From: Solidesulfovibrio carbinolicus
GTDB taxonomy: Bacteria > Desulfobacterota > Desulfovibrionia > Desulfovibrionales > Desulfovibrionaceae
Assembly: GCF_004135975.1 (NCBI RefSeq)
Contig: NZ_CP026538.1
Location: 930,001-994,000, forward strand
Reading direction: 5' to 3'
Length of the DNA stretch: 64,000 bases
Positions within the stretch are counted from its first letter, which is position 1. Each line of letters opens with the position of its first letter. The notes under the pieces are model-generated. The model was not told where the DNA came from. It did no database searches and was given only the letters and a program-made list of their open reading frames with translations. Made by a program: the position numbers and the translations under genes. This document shows, piece by piece, positions 50,863 to 60,044 of this stretch.

Positions 50863-50902
50863 GGCCTCCGGCGGCCGGGGGGCTAAGCCCCCCGGACCCC
50901 TT
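50863..50902 (-). repeat. GC-palindrome repeat, copy 5
   Basis: GCCTCCGGCGG, CCGGGGGGCTAAG, CCCCCCGGACCCC. It lies between the convergent ends of zupT (50821) and the DedA gene (50918). Confidence 0.7.
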
Positions 50903-50917
50903 GCATGGAGAAAGGTT

Positions 50918-51622
50918 TTACGGGGTTTTGGGGCTGGATTGGTTCTCTGGCCGGCCGCGCCGGTCCAGCAGATGCATGAGCAAGTGGCGTGCTGCGGCGA
51001 TGAGTAAGGGAAAAAGCGCCGCCGCCACCACCACCGCGCCGAAATGGCGGGCGAACCAGGGGATGGCCCCCAGCCCGTAGCCGCCGCCCACAAAGACCAG
51101 CGCCCAGACGATCTTGCCCAGGGCGTTGAGCCAACCAAACCGTTTCCAGGACATCCCGGCCATGGCTACGGCCATGGGAAAAGCCGCCCGCAGGATGGGC
51201 ACGAACCGCGACAGCAACACCGTGGCCGCGCCGTGCCGGGCAAAGGCCCGGCGGGCCGCTTCCAGCTGCTGCTGCGGCAACAGGCGTTTGCGAAGCGTCC
51301 CGGCGAGTCCCCCGCCGGCTCCCCGGGCGGTTCCTCGGCGCAAGGCCCGGCCGATGGCGAAGTTGGTCATGTCGCCCAGCGTCGCGGCGGCGTAGCAGCC
51401 CAGGGCCACCGGCCAGACGTCAAGCGTCCCCCGGGCGGCCAGGGCGGCGGCCGCGAAAACCAGCGTTCCCCCCGGCAAAAACACCGTCACCACAAAGGCC
51501 GTTTCGGCATAGATGGTCAGCCAGATCAGGGCGTAGACAAGGTCGCCGTGGTCGGCCACGGCCTGGATCAGGGCGGCGTCGAGACCGGCGAGCAGGGCGA
51601 ATAGAGCGGCAAGGGTTTCCAT
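50918..51622 (-). CDS. DedA family membrane protein
   Basis: 234 residues with about five hydrophobic helices and the SNARE-associated/DedA signature (ETAFVVTVFLPGGTLVFAAA, GRALRRGTARGAGGG-like loop, LSRFVPILRAAFPMAVAMAG with the conserved Arg, Pro and Gly). DedA proteins act as lipid (undecaprenyl phosphate or phosphatidylethanolamine) flippase-like carriers in several bacteria. The C-terminal tail (DRRGRPENQSSPKTP) is charged and likely cytoplasmic. No operon partner on the same strand. Confidence 0.8.
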   Translation of the reverse strand: METLAALFALLAGLDAALIQAVADHGDLVYALIWLTIYAETAFVVTVFLPGGTLVFAAAALAARGTLDVWPVALGCYAAATLGDMTNFAIGRALRRGTARGAGGGLAGTLRKRLLPQQQLEAARRAFARHGAATVLLSRFVPILRAAFPMAVAMAGMSWKRFGWLNALGKIVWALVFVGGGYGLGAIPWFARHFGAVVVAAALFPLLIAAARHLLMHLLDRRGRPENQSSPKTP

Positions 51623-51874
51623 GGCTGATCAACTACGGTTTCATGGACGGCGCGTCCAGGGAGAACGCCCGGGCTGGGAAGGCGCGAAGGCTTGGCCGGG
51701 GACAACGGAAACGATCCGTCGTCATGGTTGTCGGCCAGGCGTGACAGGCCAGAACATTGGGCCTCTCGGCCAAGATAGGCGGACCGGCGGTTTCGCGCCC
51801 GGCCGCCATGGGCAAAGCCGGCGGGTCAGCCCGGAGAGCGGCATCGACATCGGCATCCACAGCCCCCCGGGGGA

Positions 51875-52849
<975 letters not shown>

Positions 52850-53019
52850 GGCTGCCCCGCGCGTTTCCGCATCCGATCCATCAACCGCCTCGCGGCCGGG
52901 ACGTCTGTATGGATGCCGTTGCTCCAGATCCCGTGACGACAGGGATGGAATCCCAGCCTACACCACATGCGCCGCGCAAGGGAAGAATGAATCCTTGTCC
53001 AGTGCGTCGTCCGGGACAG

Positions 53020-53054
53020 GAAACAAAGCGGGCCGGGGATCGCTCCCCGGCCCG
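53020..53054 (-). terminator. Intrinsic terminator of htpG
   Basis: CGGGCCGGGGA (53029-53039) and TCCCCGGCCCG (53044-53054) with a TCGC loop; on the minus strand CTTTGTTT follows. Confidence 0.75.
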
Positions 53055-53080
53055 TTGACGTGGTTTTGGCGAGTGCCCGC

Positions 53081-55000
53081 CTATTTGGCGTGCAGGGCGC
53101 TGGCGTCGGCCAGCAGATCGTTGATGCGGGCCACCATCTGGTGCGGGTCGGACAGGTAGCCGTCCAGCAGCAGGGCCGAGTCGTAGAGCTGCTCGACGGC
53201 CTTGCCGATGAAGGGATCGGCGGCGTCGCGGCGGTAGATGGAAAGCAGATTGCGGATGAGCGCATGGTCGCGGTTGAGCTCCAGCGCCTTCTTGGGAGGC
53301 GTGGCGTCCTTGCTCATGAGCCGGATGATCTTCTGCATGCTCGAGGTCATGTGTTCGTCGGGCGAGACCAGACACGAGGGGCTCTGGGTCAGGCGGGTGG
53401 ACAGGCGCACGTCGGTGATGCGCTCGCCGAGCAGGTCCTTGATGGCCTTCAGGAAATCGTCCAGGGAGCCGGACTCTTCCGGGGTCAGTTCCGGGGCCTT
53501 GTTCTCGGCTGGCTGGCCCTCGAAGGGGTCCAGTTCGGCCGCGTCGGCCAGCTCCGCCGACTTGAGCTTCAAGTCCTTGAACGTGCCGATGGAATCCATG
53601 ATGAATTCGTCGATGGGCTCATAGAGGTAGAGCACTTCCAGGCCCTTGGCCCGGAAGACTTCCAGGTGCGGATTGAGGTCGAGCGCCGCCCGGGACGGGC
53701 CGGACAGATAGTAGATGGCCTTCTGGCCGTCCCTGGCCCGGGTGACGTAATCGGCCAGCGAGGTGAGCCGGACCTTTTCGGCCTCCTCGTCGTCGCCGTC
53801 CTTGGCCGCCAGCGCCGAGGAGTCGAAGCGCACCAGCTCGGCAAAGGCCTCGCGGTGGGCGTAGTCGCCGTAGCCGAGCTTGAAGCCTTGGCCGTGGGCG
53901 GCGAAAAAGGCGTTGTACTTCTCGGGGTCTTCCTTGGCCATGGCCTTGAGCTTGTCCAAAATCTGCTTGACCAGCACGGACTGGATCTTGCGCAGGACCA
54001 CGTTTTCCTGAAGCGTCTCGCGGGAGATGTTGAGCGGCAGGTCCTCGGTGTCCACCACGCCGCGCACGAAGCCCAGAAATTCCGGGATGAGCTCTTTGGT
54101 TTCCTTGGAGATGAGCACCCGGCGCACGTACAGGTCCAGCCCGTGGTGGAGCTGATCGCGCATGGGCATGGGGCCCAGGCCGTGCTTGGGGATAAAGAGC
54201 AAAGCCGTGAACTGCACCGGCGCGTCCACGCTGACGTGGATGGTGGCCAGGGGGTCGTCGGAATCGTAGGTGAGGAACTGGTAGAATTCCTTGTACTGCT
54301 CCGGGGTCACCGAGAACTTGGATTCGCGCCACAGGGCCGGGGTGGTGTTGGTCTTCTCGCCGTCCAAGAGAATGGGGAAGGCGATGAAATTGGAGTGCTT
54401 GCGCAGCACGTCCTTGATGCGGGCCGGGTCGGCGTATTCCTTGGCCTCTTCCTTGAGGGTGATCTCAATCACCGTGCCGCGCGAAACCTCGCCGTCCACG
54501 TCCTCGATGGTGAAGCTGCCCGAGCCGTCGGAGATCCAGCGGGCCGGGGCGGCCTCCGGGGCGGCCGAGCGGGAGGTGACCACCACCTGGTCGGCCACCA
54601 TGAACACGGAATAAAAGCCCACGCCGAACCGGCCGATCAGGTTGGAGGCGGCGTCCTTGTTTTCGGACACCGACTTCATGAAAGCCTCGGTGCCGGATTT
54701 GGCGATGGTGCCGAGGTGGTCGACAAGTTCGTCGCGGGTCATGCCGCAGCCGGTGTCGGCGATGGTCAGGCGGCCGGCGTCCTTGTCGGCGGTGATGCGG
54801 ATTTCGAGCGCCTCGTCGGGATCGACCACAGCCCTGCCCCGGCTTTGCTCGAAGCGCAGCTTGTCCAGGGCGTCGGAAGCGTTGGACACCAGTTCGCGCA
54901 GAAAAATCTCGCGATTGGTGTAGATGGAGTGGGTGATGATATCGAGGAGCTTGCGGATCTCGGCGCGAAATTCATGGGTTTCGCCGTGGCTGGCGGACAT
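53081..55000 (-). CDS. htpG: Molecular chaperone HtpG (Hsp90)
   Basis: 639 residues, full length for bacterial Hsp90. The N-terminal ATPase domain shows [25 protein letters not shown] and [11 protein letters not shown]; the middle domain has the [12 protein letters not shown] segment with the catalytic Arg (about 320-331); the C-terminal dimerisation domain ends in [13 protein letters not shown]. It is divergent from two Hsp20 genes across a 226-base region that contains a perfect TTGACA box, so the three heat-shock genes probably share inducible control. Confidence 0.97.
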
Positions 55001-55162
55001 GGGCGGTCTCCTTTCTCCGTGATGTCGTGGGAAGCGGCAAAAGCGGCCGGCTCCGTCTGTTCGGGCACAGCCGCGCGCTGTCGCATCCTCGGGAAATCTG
55101 TCGGGAAAACAGATAAGCCGGCCGGGCGGACTGTCAAGGCCGCATGTGTTGTCCGTCAGCCA

Positions 55163-55190
55163 TTGACAGTGCCGGTCATTGGCTTATTTT
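55163..55190 (+). promoter_or_regulatory. Candidate promoter of the hsp20 genes
   Basis: TTGACA (55163-55168), 16-base spacer, TATTTT (55185-55190), about 40 bases before the ATG at 55227. No clear CIRCE element or sigma-32 box is visible. Confidence 0.45.
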
Positions 55191-55226
55191 TCGCTCAGAA
55201 GTGTCCAAATGTCAGGAGGAGCACCC

Positions 55227-55640
55227 ATGGTCATTGATTTAAGCCCTTTTTATGGCGCAACGACCCCGTTTGACCGGCTTTTCGAGACGCTTTGGCCTTC
55301 CATGGCCATTAGTCAGCGCGGCACGGCCTATCCGCCCGTCAACATCGGCGAGGACGACGAGAACCTCTACGTCCGGTGCGAGATTCCGGGCATGGCCATT
55401 GCCGACCTCGACCTGACGCTGACCGACTCCAGTCTGGTCATCAAGGGCGAGCGCAAGGCGGAGCGCGGCAAGTATTACCGGCAGGAACGCCCCACCGGCG
55501 TGTTCCAGCGGGTGGTCAACATTTCGGGCGGGGTCAGTCGCGACAAGGTCACGGCCACCATGCGCGACGGCCTGCTCGAAGTCGTGCTGCCCAAGTCGGA
55601 CGAGAGCAAACCCAAAAAGATCAGCATCGTGACGGTCTAA
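55227..55640 (+). CDS. Hsp20/alpha-crystallin family protein (first)
   Basis: 137 residues with a short N-terminal arm (MVIDLSPFYGATTPFDRLFE) and a complete alpha-crystallin domain (NIGEDDENLYVRCEIPGM to RDGLLEVVLPKSD), ending with a lysine-rich tail containing KKISIV, the usual I-x-I/V oligomer contact. It holds unfolding proteins in an ATP-independent way. AGGAGGA is 6 bases before the start at 55227. It is followed 33 bases later by a second Hsp20 gene, as in many delta-proteobacterial heat-shock pairs. Confidence 0.9.
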   Translation: MVIDLSPFYGATTPFDRLFETLWPSMAISQRGTAYPPVNIGEDDENLYVRCEIPGMAIADLDLTLTDSSLVIKGERKAERGKYYRQERPTGVFQRVVNISGGVSRDKVTATMRDGLLEVVLPKSDESKPKKISIVTV

Positions 55641-55673
55641 CCCGGGAGCCCCCCGGCAAAGGAGGACGAAGCC

Positions 55674-56042
55674 ATGGCCGATACCGTCGCCAAGGCAGAA
55701 GAACGCCGGCTGCCCAGGGTCAAGCCGGCCACGGACATCATCGAAAAGGAAGACGGCTTCTACATCTATCTGGACATGCCCGGCGTGTCCAAGGAGCACC
55801 TCGTCATCGACCTCAACGAGGACGAGCTCAAGGTTTCGGGCAAGGCCGAATACGCCCTGGCCGAGGGCCAGAAGCTTGGCCATGTGGAGTTCGGCGGCGG
55901 CGAATACTTCCGCAGCTTCACCGTGTCGCACATCGTGGACAAGGAACGCATCAAGGCGTCGCTGCGTGACGGCGTGCTGGAACTGCATCTGCCCCGCCAG
56001 GAAAAGGCCCAGCCTCGCAAGATCGAGATTCAGGCCGGCTAA
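55674..56042 (+). CDS. Hsp20/alpha-crystallin family protein (second)
   Basis: 122 residues. The alpha-crystallin domain runs from about 19 to 118 (DIIEKEDGFYIYLDMPGVSK ... RDGVLELHLPRQE), with a C-terminal RKIEIQAG. The N-terminal arm is short and charged, so it probably co-assembles with the upstream paralogue. GGAGG lies 8 bases before the start. It is the last gene before a strong terminator. Confidence 0.9.
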   Translation: MADTVAKAEERRLPRVKPATDIIEKEDGFYIYLDMPGVSKEHLVIDLNEDELKVSGKAEYALAEGQKLGHVEFGGGEYFRSFTVSHIVDKERIKASLRDGVLELHLPRQEKAQPRKIEIQAG

Positions 56043-56081
56043 TCGGCAGACCGGCCGGTTGGCCGGACGCAGGGCGAACAA

Positions 56082-56113
56082 GCCGGGACGCGAACAGGCG
56101 TCCCGGCTTTTTT
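56082..56113 (+). terminator. Intrinsic terminator of the hsp20 pair
   Basis: GCCGGGACGC / GCGTCCCGGC with GAACAG loop, then TTTTTT. Confidence 0.85.
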
Positions 56114-56310
56114 GGTGTTTCGCCTGGCCTTGGGAAGAAGGAGCCGCAGGGGTGGTCAGAGGCGTTTGGGAACGGCCTGGGTGCATAGAAAAAGGGAGTT
56201 GGCAGAAGTTCGGAATATTTCAAAAATGTAATAGACCGTATGGCAAGGCCTAGAAGAAGGTTTTCAGGAGGGTTATCAATGCTTCAAAATAGAAACAATC
56301 GTCATTTCCG

Positions 56311-56338
56311 TTGACAGGGCGAAGAAACTCTATGCAAT
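56311..56338 (+). promoter_or_regulatory. Candidate promoter of the MucR-like gene
   Basis: TTGACA (56311-56316), 16-base spacer, TGCAAT (56333-56338). AT-rich DNA directly upstream fits autoregulation by a MucR/Ros-type protein, which binds AT-rich targets. Confidence 0.4.
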
Positions 56339-56375
56339 GTCTGGCGTCATGCCGATTTCACTACAAGGAGAAACC

Positions 56376-56774
56376 ATGGAAGACCATGTGAAGAGCGCCC
56401 TGGAGATCGTCAAAGCCCAGGCCTCGGTGCGCAGCATGAGCGATGAGGAGATTTCCTCCATGGTGCGCCGGTTGGCCGCCGGCATCCTCGAAATCAGTCT
56501 CGGCCTGTGCCCCCAGAACGACGAGGACGCCGTGGAGATGGAGCCTAAAAAGGCGGTCAAAGAGAAATCCATCACCTGCCTGGAGTGCGGCAAATCCTTC
56601 AAGGTGATCACCCGCAAGCATCTGGCCACCCACGGGCTTACCCCCGAGGAGTACAAGGTCAAGCACGGCTACAAGAAGACCATGCCCTTGGTGTGCAAGG
56701 GCTTGCAGCGGGAACGCCGCAAAAAGATGAAGGATATGCGCCTGTGGGAGAAGAAGGTGAAAATAGTGGCCTAA
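56376..56774 (+). CDS. MucR/Ros-type transcriptional regulator
   Basis: 132 residues. The C-terminal two-thirds are the MucR/Ros domain with one zinc finger: CLECGKSFKVITRKHLATHG (about 67-86) followed by LTPEEYKVKHGYKKTMPLVC. The N-terminal 60 residues form helices for oligomerisation. In alpha-proteobacteria these proteins regulate surface polysaccharide and motility; homologues are also seen in Desulfovibrio. The start at 56376 follows AAGGAG; an earlier ATG at 56337 lacks one. It is followed by the HU gene 119 bases later. Confidence 0.85.
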   Translation: MEDHVKSALEIVKAQASVRSMSDEEISSMVRRLAAGILEISLGLCPQNDEDAVEMEPKKAVKEKSITCLECGKSFKVITRKHLATHGLTPEEYKVKHGYKKTMPLVCKGLQRERRKKMKDMRLWEKKVKIVA

Positions 56775-56893
56775 GGCGGGCGATTTCGCTATAGGAAGGT
56801 ACCATTTCGGGAAATGGCCGCGGGGTTTTCGCGGGCGGCTCGCCGCCCCTGGGAAAACCGGGCGGTTCCCAACGATAAGGAGATCGCACGCAC

Positions 56894-57169
56894 ATGGCTA
56901 AAACAGACATCATCGCCAAGATCCAGGCCAATGCCGGCATTGCCACCAAGGCCGAGGCCGGCAAGGTCCTCGACGCCGTTCTGGGCGCCATCCAAGAGTC
57001 CCTGGTCGGCGGCGAGGCCCTGACCCTGACGGGTTTTGGCACCTTCAAGGTGTCGGAGCGGGCGGCGCGCACCGGGCGCGACCCCCGTACCGGCAACCCC
57101 ATCGACATCCCCGCTTCCAAGGCCGTGCGCTTCACCCCGGGCAAGACCCTCAAGGACGCCGTGAAGTAG
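56894..57169 (+). CDS. HU family DNA-binding protein
   Basis: 91 residues, typical length. Begins MAKTDIIAKIQANAGIATKA, with the DNA-binding beta-arm tip ARTGRDPRTGNPIDIPASKA (about 58-77; RTGxNPxTG-type core) and C-terminal VRFTPGKTLKDAVK. It bends and compacts DNA. AAGGAG lies 11 bases before the ATG, a little far. A strong terminator follows. Confidence 0.92.
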   Translation: MAKTDIIAKIQANAGIATKAEAGKVLDAVLGAIQESLVGGEALTLTGFGTFKVSERAARTGRDPRTGNPIDIPASKAVRFTPGKTLKDAVK

Positions 57170-57252
57170 TTTGGCGAACCGGCGTCTCGACGCGCCGGCC
57201 TTGCCGCCCTCCGCGCCTGCCGGGCGACGGATTGGGAACAGGCGAGTCCTTC

Positions 57253-57295
57253 AGGCCCCTTCCCGGTTTCCGGGCAGGGGCCTGCTTTTTGGCCG
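57253..57295 (+). terminator. Intrinsic terminator of the HU gene
   Basis: AGGCCCCTTCCCGG / CCGGGCAGGGGCCT (57253-57283), then GCTTTTT. Confidence 0.85.
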
Positions 57296-57299
57296 GGTC

Positions 57300-57402
57300 T
57301 CGTGTCGCGTCCGCCAAACGCGCCTGGGCGATTGGCAGGCAACAGCGTGAAGCCTTGTGTTGTCCCAGCAATGCTCTCGTCTTGCTTGGGAGCGCGAGCC
57401 TA
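57300..57402 (-). repeat. TA-flanked MITE-like repeat, copy 7 (diverged)
   Basis: About 103 bp. The plus-strand left end is GTGTCGCGTCC; the right end is diverged (TAGGCTCGCGCTCC on the minus strand). The TAG (57402-57400) is the stop of the CBS gene. The AT-rich palindrome is largely lost. Confidence 0.55.
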
Positions 57403-57861
57403 AAGATTTTTCACCAGAAATTGCAAAATCATGCGCCGGCTGATCTCGCCCATCAGCACCCCGTTGGGATCGATGACCGGCACGGCCGGAATGCCGCGCT
57501 CCACAATGAGTTCCCCGGCCATGACGAAGAGATCCTCGGGATGGGCAAAAGGATAGTCGGTGTCCATGAGTTCGCCCACCGGCGTGTCCGAACTGGCGGC
57601 CATGTTGCGGCGCAGCGCGTCCAAAAGCGCCTCCCGGCCGTCGAGATGGCCGGCCCGGGCCTGGGACGACACCTCGGGCGAGACGATAAGCGAGAGAAAC
57701 CTGTGGATGGTCACCACCCCGAGCAACCGGTCGCAGTGGTCCACTACGTACGTGTTGCGAAAGGTGTTGTTCATGCCGCCGTACCAGATGAGCACGTGCC
57801 CGACCGGCGCTTCGGGCCGTACCTTGATGACCGTGGTGCGCATGATGTCGGCGATCTGCAT
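57400..57861 (-). CDS. CBS-domain pair protein
   Basis: 153 residues forming two CBS domains: about 1-60 (IADIMRTTVIKVRPEAPVGH, then RNTYVVDHCDRLLGVVTIHR) and about 95-150 (GELMDTDYPFAHPEDLFVMA, then GIPAVPVIDPNGVLMGEISR). CBS pairs bind adenine nucleotides such as AMP, ATP or SAM and regulate a partner. No catalytic domain is attached, so it is a stand-alone sensor. The start MQIADIMRTT has GAGG just upstream. Its stop abuts a repeat element. Confidence 0.85.
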   Translation of the reverse strand: MQIADIMRTTVIKVRPEAPVGHVLIWYGGMNNTFRNTYVVDHCDRLLGVVTIHRFLSLIVSPEVSSQARAGHLDGREALLDALRRNMAASSDTPVGELMDTDYPFAHPEDLFVMAGELIVERGIPAVPVIDPNGVLMGEISRRMILQFLVKNL

Positions 57862-58012
57862 GGAAGCCTCGGACGTGGATTGTGAAAAAAAGTACTTAAC
57901 TTGTATCAGCCCGAACCCGGCCCGTAAAGGGATCGCTTGGCCTTTGGGGCAGGATCGTCCAAGATGGTCGCGGGGTTTTCCGGCATCACCCGAAAAAACG
58001 GAGTGAACCGCC

Positions 58013-58405
58013 ATGCAAGACACTGCTGCTTCCATCCTGACCAAGGGCCGCGCCGTCCATACCCTGACCAACGTCCGCGACGCCGAAGCCCTGCCCTGGC
58101 AGGACCATCCGGCCTTTGCCGGCGTGCGTCTGCGCCATCTGGTCACCGCCGCCGACACCGAAGGCCGGCTCAGTTGCCACATCGTGCGTCTGGACCCTGG
58201 GGCCAGCCTGGCCGGCCATGTCCATGACAGGCAATGGGAGCTTCACGAGGTCGTCTGCGGATCGGGCACGGCCGATCTGGCCGGCCGGCAAACCGACTAC
58301 GCGCCGGGCGTCACGGCCGTCATCCCCCGGGGCACGCCCCACGCCGTCACAGCCGGCGACCAGGGCTTGTGCTTGCTCGCCAAATTTTTCCCGGCCTTGC
58401 TGTAA
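58013..58405 (+). CDS. Cupin-domain protein
   Basis: 130 residues with one cupin barrel: SCHIVRLDPGASLAGHVHDR (His, His metal ligands at about 68 and 70), QWELHEVVCGSGTADL and TAVIPRGTPHAV (His at about 110). Such single-domain proteins bind a metal and small anions or sugars. The AraC-type gene starts 23 bases downstream and also has a cupin-like N-terminus, so the pair probably senses a shared ligand. The ligand is unknown. Confidence 0.8.
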   Translation: MQDTAASILTKGRAVHTLTNVRDAEALPWQDHPAFAGVRLRHLVTAADTEGRLSCHIVRLDPGASLAGHVHDRQWELHEVVCGSGTADLAGRQTDYAPGVTAVIPRGTPHAVTAGDQGLCLLAKFFPALL

Positions 58406-58428
58406 CGCTGGTTTCCAAGGAAGCGGCC

Positions 58429-59307
58429 ATGTCCCAAGCGCCCCGACTCGATGTGCTCCGCCGCCCCGACCTGCCGGGCCTTGCCGTCGTTAAGGGCTGG
58501 GACGTGGCCGCTGAAATCGCCCCCCATGCCCACGGCGCGGTGATTGTCGGGCTGCTCCTGGAGGGCGGTCGCGAACTGCGCTGTGGCGGCGGAAAGCTGC
58601 GCCTTGAGGCCGGGGAGGGCTTTATCGTGCCCGACGGTGTGCGCCACAGCTGCGCGCCCCTGTCCCGGAACGGCCACAGCTATGTCGTCGTGACCGTGGC
58701 CCCGCCACTGCTGGCCGAGGTCGGCCGGACCGACGCCGCGCCCGAGGACTGGGTGCGGCCCTGGCGCGACGCCGAGGCCTCGGCCCGGCTGCTGGCCCTG
58801 GCCGAAGCCCTGGGCCAGGACGCCGACACGGCCCTGGAGGCCCTTTGCGCTCTGGCCCATGTCCTGCGGCTGCGCCCCGGCCCCCCAAAGCCCCGTCATC
58901 CGGCCGTGGCCCTGGTCCGGGCGGCCATTGAGGCCGATCCCGCAGTACCCCATGACCTGGCCTCCCTGGCCGCCCTGGCCGGGGTCGGCCCGACCTACCT
59001 GCAGCGCCTTTTCGTGCGCGAAACCGGCATGGCCGTGGGCCAATACCTGCTCGCCCGGCGGGTGGCCCACGGGGTAGGGCAAGCCGCCGCCGGCGAGGGG
59101 CTGGCCCAGGCCGCCCTAAACGCCGGGTTTTGCGACCAAAGCCACTTCACCCGCCAATGCAAACGCCGCCTGGGCGTGCCGCCCGGGGCGTATCGGGAGT
59201 GGACGGGGGTGAGGGGAGAGATGAGGGAAGGAGAGAGAAAGAGGAAGATGCCTCCGGCGGCTGGGGGCCTGAGGCCCCCAGACCCCCCGAATGAAAAACA
59301 GTTTTAA
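58429..59307 (+). CDS. AraC family transcriptional regulator
   Basis: 292 residues. An N-terminal cupin-like sensing domain (about 15-115; AAEIAPHAHGAVIVGLLLEG, PDGVRHSC) and a C-terminal pair of helix-turn-helix motifs (about 180-260; LASLAALAGVGPTYLQRLFV, then LAQAALNAGFCDQSHFTRQC). The start at 58429 follows CCAAGGAAG. The last 27 residues (from MREGERKRK) read through a GC-palindrome repeat, so the protein's tail is encoded by a repeat and the ancestral stop was probably earlier. It likely regulates the cupin gene or a nearby catabolic gene. Confidence 0.8.
   Translation: MSQAPRLDVLRRPDLPGLAVVKGWDVAAEIAPHAHGAVIVGLLLEGGRELRCGGGKLRLEAGEGFIVPDGVRHSCAPLSRNGHSYVVVTVAPPLLAEVGRTDAAPEDWVRPWRDAEASARLLALAEALGQDADTALEALCALAHVLRLRPGPPKPRHPAVALVRAAIEADPAVPHDLASLAALAGVGPTYLQRLFVRETGMAVGQYLLARRVAHGVGQAAAGEGLAQAALNAGFCDQSHFTRQCKRRLGVPPGAYREWTGVRGEMREGERKRKMPPAAGGLRPPDPPNEKQF
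59250..59290 (-). repeat. GC-palindrome repeat, copy 6, inside a coding end
   Basis: GCCTCCGGCGG, CTGGGGGCCTGAGG, CCCCCAGACCCCCC. It is translated as the C-terminal tail of the AraC-type protein. Confidence 0.75.
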
Positions 59308-59342
59308 GGGGATTGCGGTTGCGGGGTGAGGGTAGGGCGTGC

Positions 59343-60044
59343 TTACGGGGCCGGCTTGGCGGCCACGGGAGCGGCGGCCGGGTCGCACCAGGCGCTGCTG
59401 CGGGCGTCGATGAGGCTCGACAGCGGCAGCAACAGCACGAAGACCAGCGCCAGCACCGACAGCCAGGTTTCCAGGGAACGCTTGCCGTGAGGCGCGGCCG
59501 AGGCGCAGATGATGCCCACGGCGGCGCAGCCGATGCCGACGTCGAGGCAGGCGTTTAAGGGCGACAGCTTGGGCACGGCAATAAGCGGCACGAAAAGCGC
59601 CCCGGCCGCAGCGCCGCCGGCCATGGCCCACAGGAGTCGGCCCGGCGAGACCCCGGCTTCCCTTCCGGCGGCCCGGGCCACGGCCAGTCCCGCGCCGCCG
59701 ACCAGGCCCGTCAGCCCCGCAGCCAGCCCCAGCCCGGCCAGTCCGCCGGCCAGGAATGTCGTCAGCCGTTCGGCCAAAAGAGCCGTCGGCAGGCACACGG
59801 CCATGGCCCCCATGGCCGGAGCCGTCAGTGAAGCCGGAGGGTTGTTGGAAAGGTACGGCCGGATCAGACGCGCGCCAAGGGCTGCCAGAACGAGCAGGGT
59901 TGCGGCGGCAACGGCGGTGACGGCAGCCAGGGGGGCGGCGGCCAGGGCCTCGCGGCCGACGAGCAGGACAAGGGCCGCGCCGGAAAAGGCCAGGGCGGCG
60001 GCGGCGGCCAAGGGGCGACCGTGGACGGGACGGACTTCGGTCAT
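59343..60044 (-). CDS. Small polytopic membrane protein of unknown function
   Basis: 233 residues with about seven hydrophobic helices and few charged residues (ALAFSGAALVLLVGREAL, AAPLAAVTAVAAATLLVL, LIRPYLSNNPPASLTAP, VGIICASAAPHG, LALVFVLLLPLSSLID). I do not recognise a family; a multidrug- or spermidine synthase-type membrane domain is possible. Its start overlaps the stop of the MscS-CNBD gene by ATGA, so the two are probably co-translated and may act together. Confidence 0.5.
   Translation of the reverse strand: MTEVRPVHGRPLAAAAALAFSGAALVLLVGREALAAAPLAAVTAVAAATLLVLAALGARLIRPYLSNNPPASLTAPAMGAMAVCLPTALLAERLTTFLAGGLAGLGLAAGLTGLVGGAGLAVARAAGREAGVSPGRLLWAMAGGAAAGALFVPLIAVPKLSPLNACLDVGIGCAAVGIICASAAPHGKRSLETWLSVLALVFVLLLPLSSLIDARSSAWCDPAAAPVAAKPAP

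Larger units (their letters stand above)
56043..56375. other. Intergenic region between hsp20 and mucR-like gene
   Basis: 333 bases holding the hsp20 terminator at 56082-56113, an AT-rich stretch (56210-56310) that resembles MucR/Ros-type targets, and a promoter candidate at 56311-56338. No gene is supported. Confidence 0.5.
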
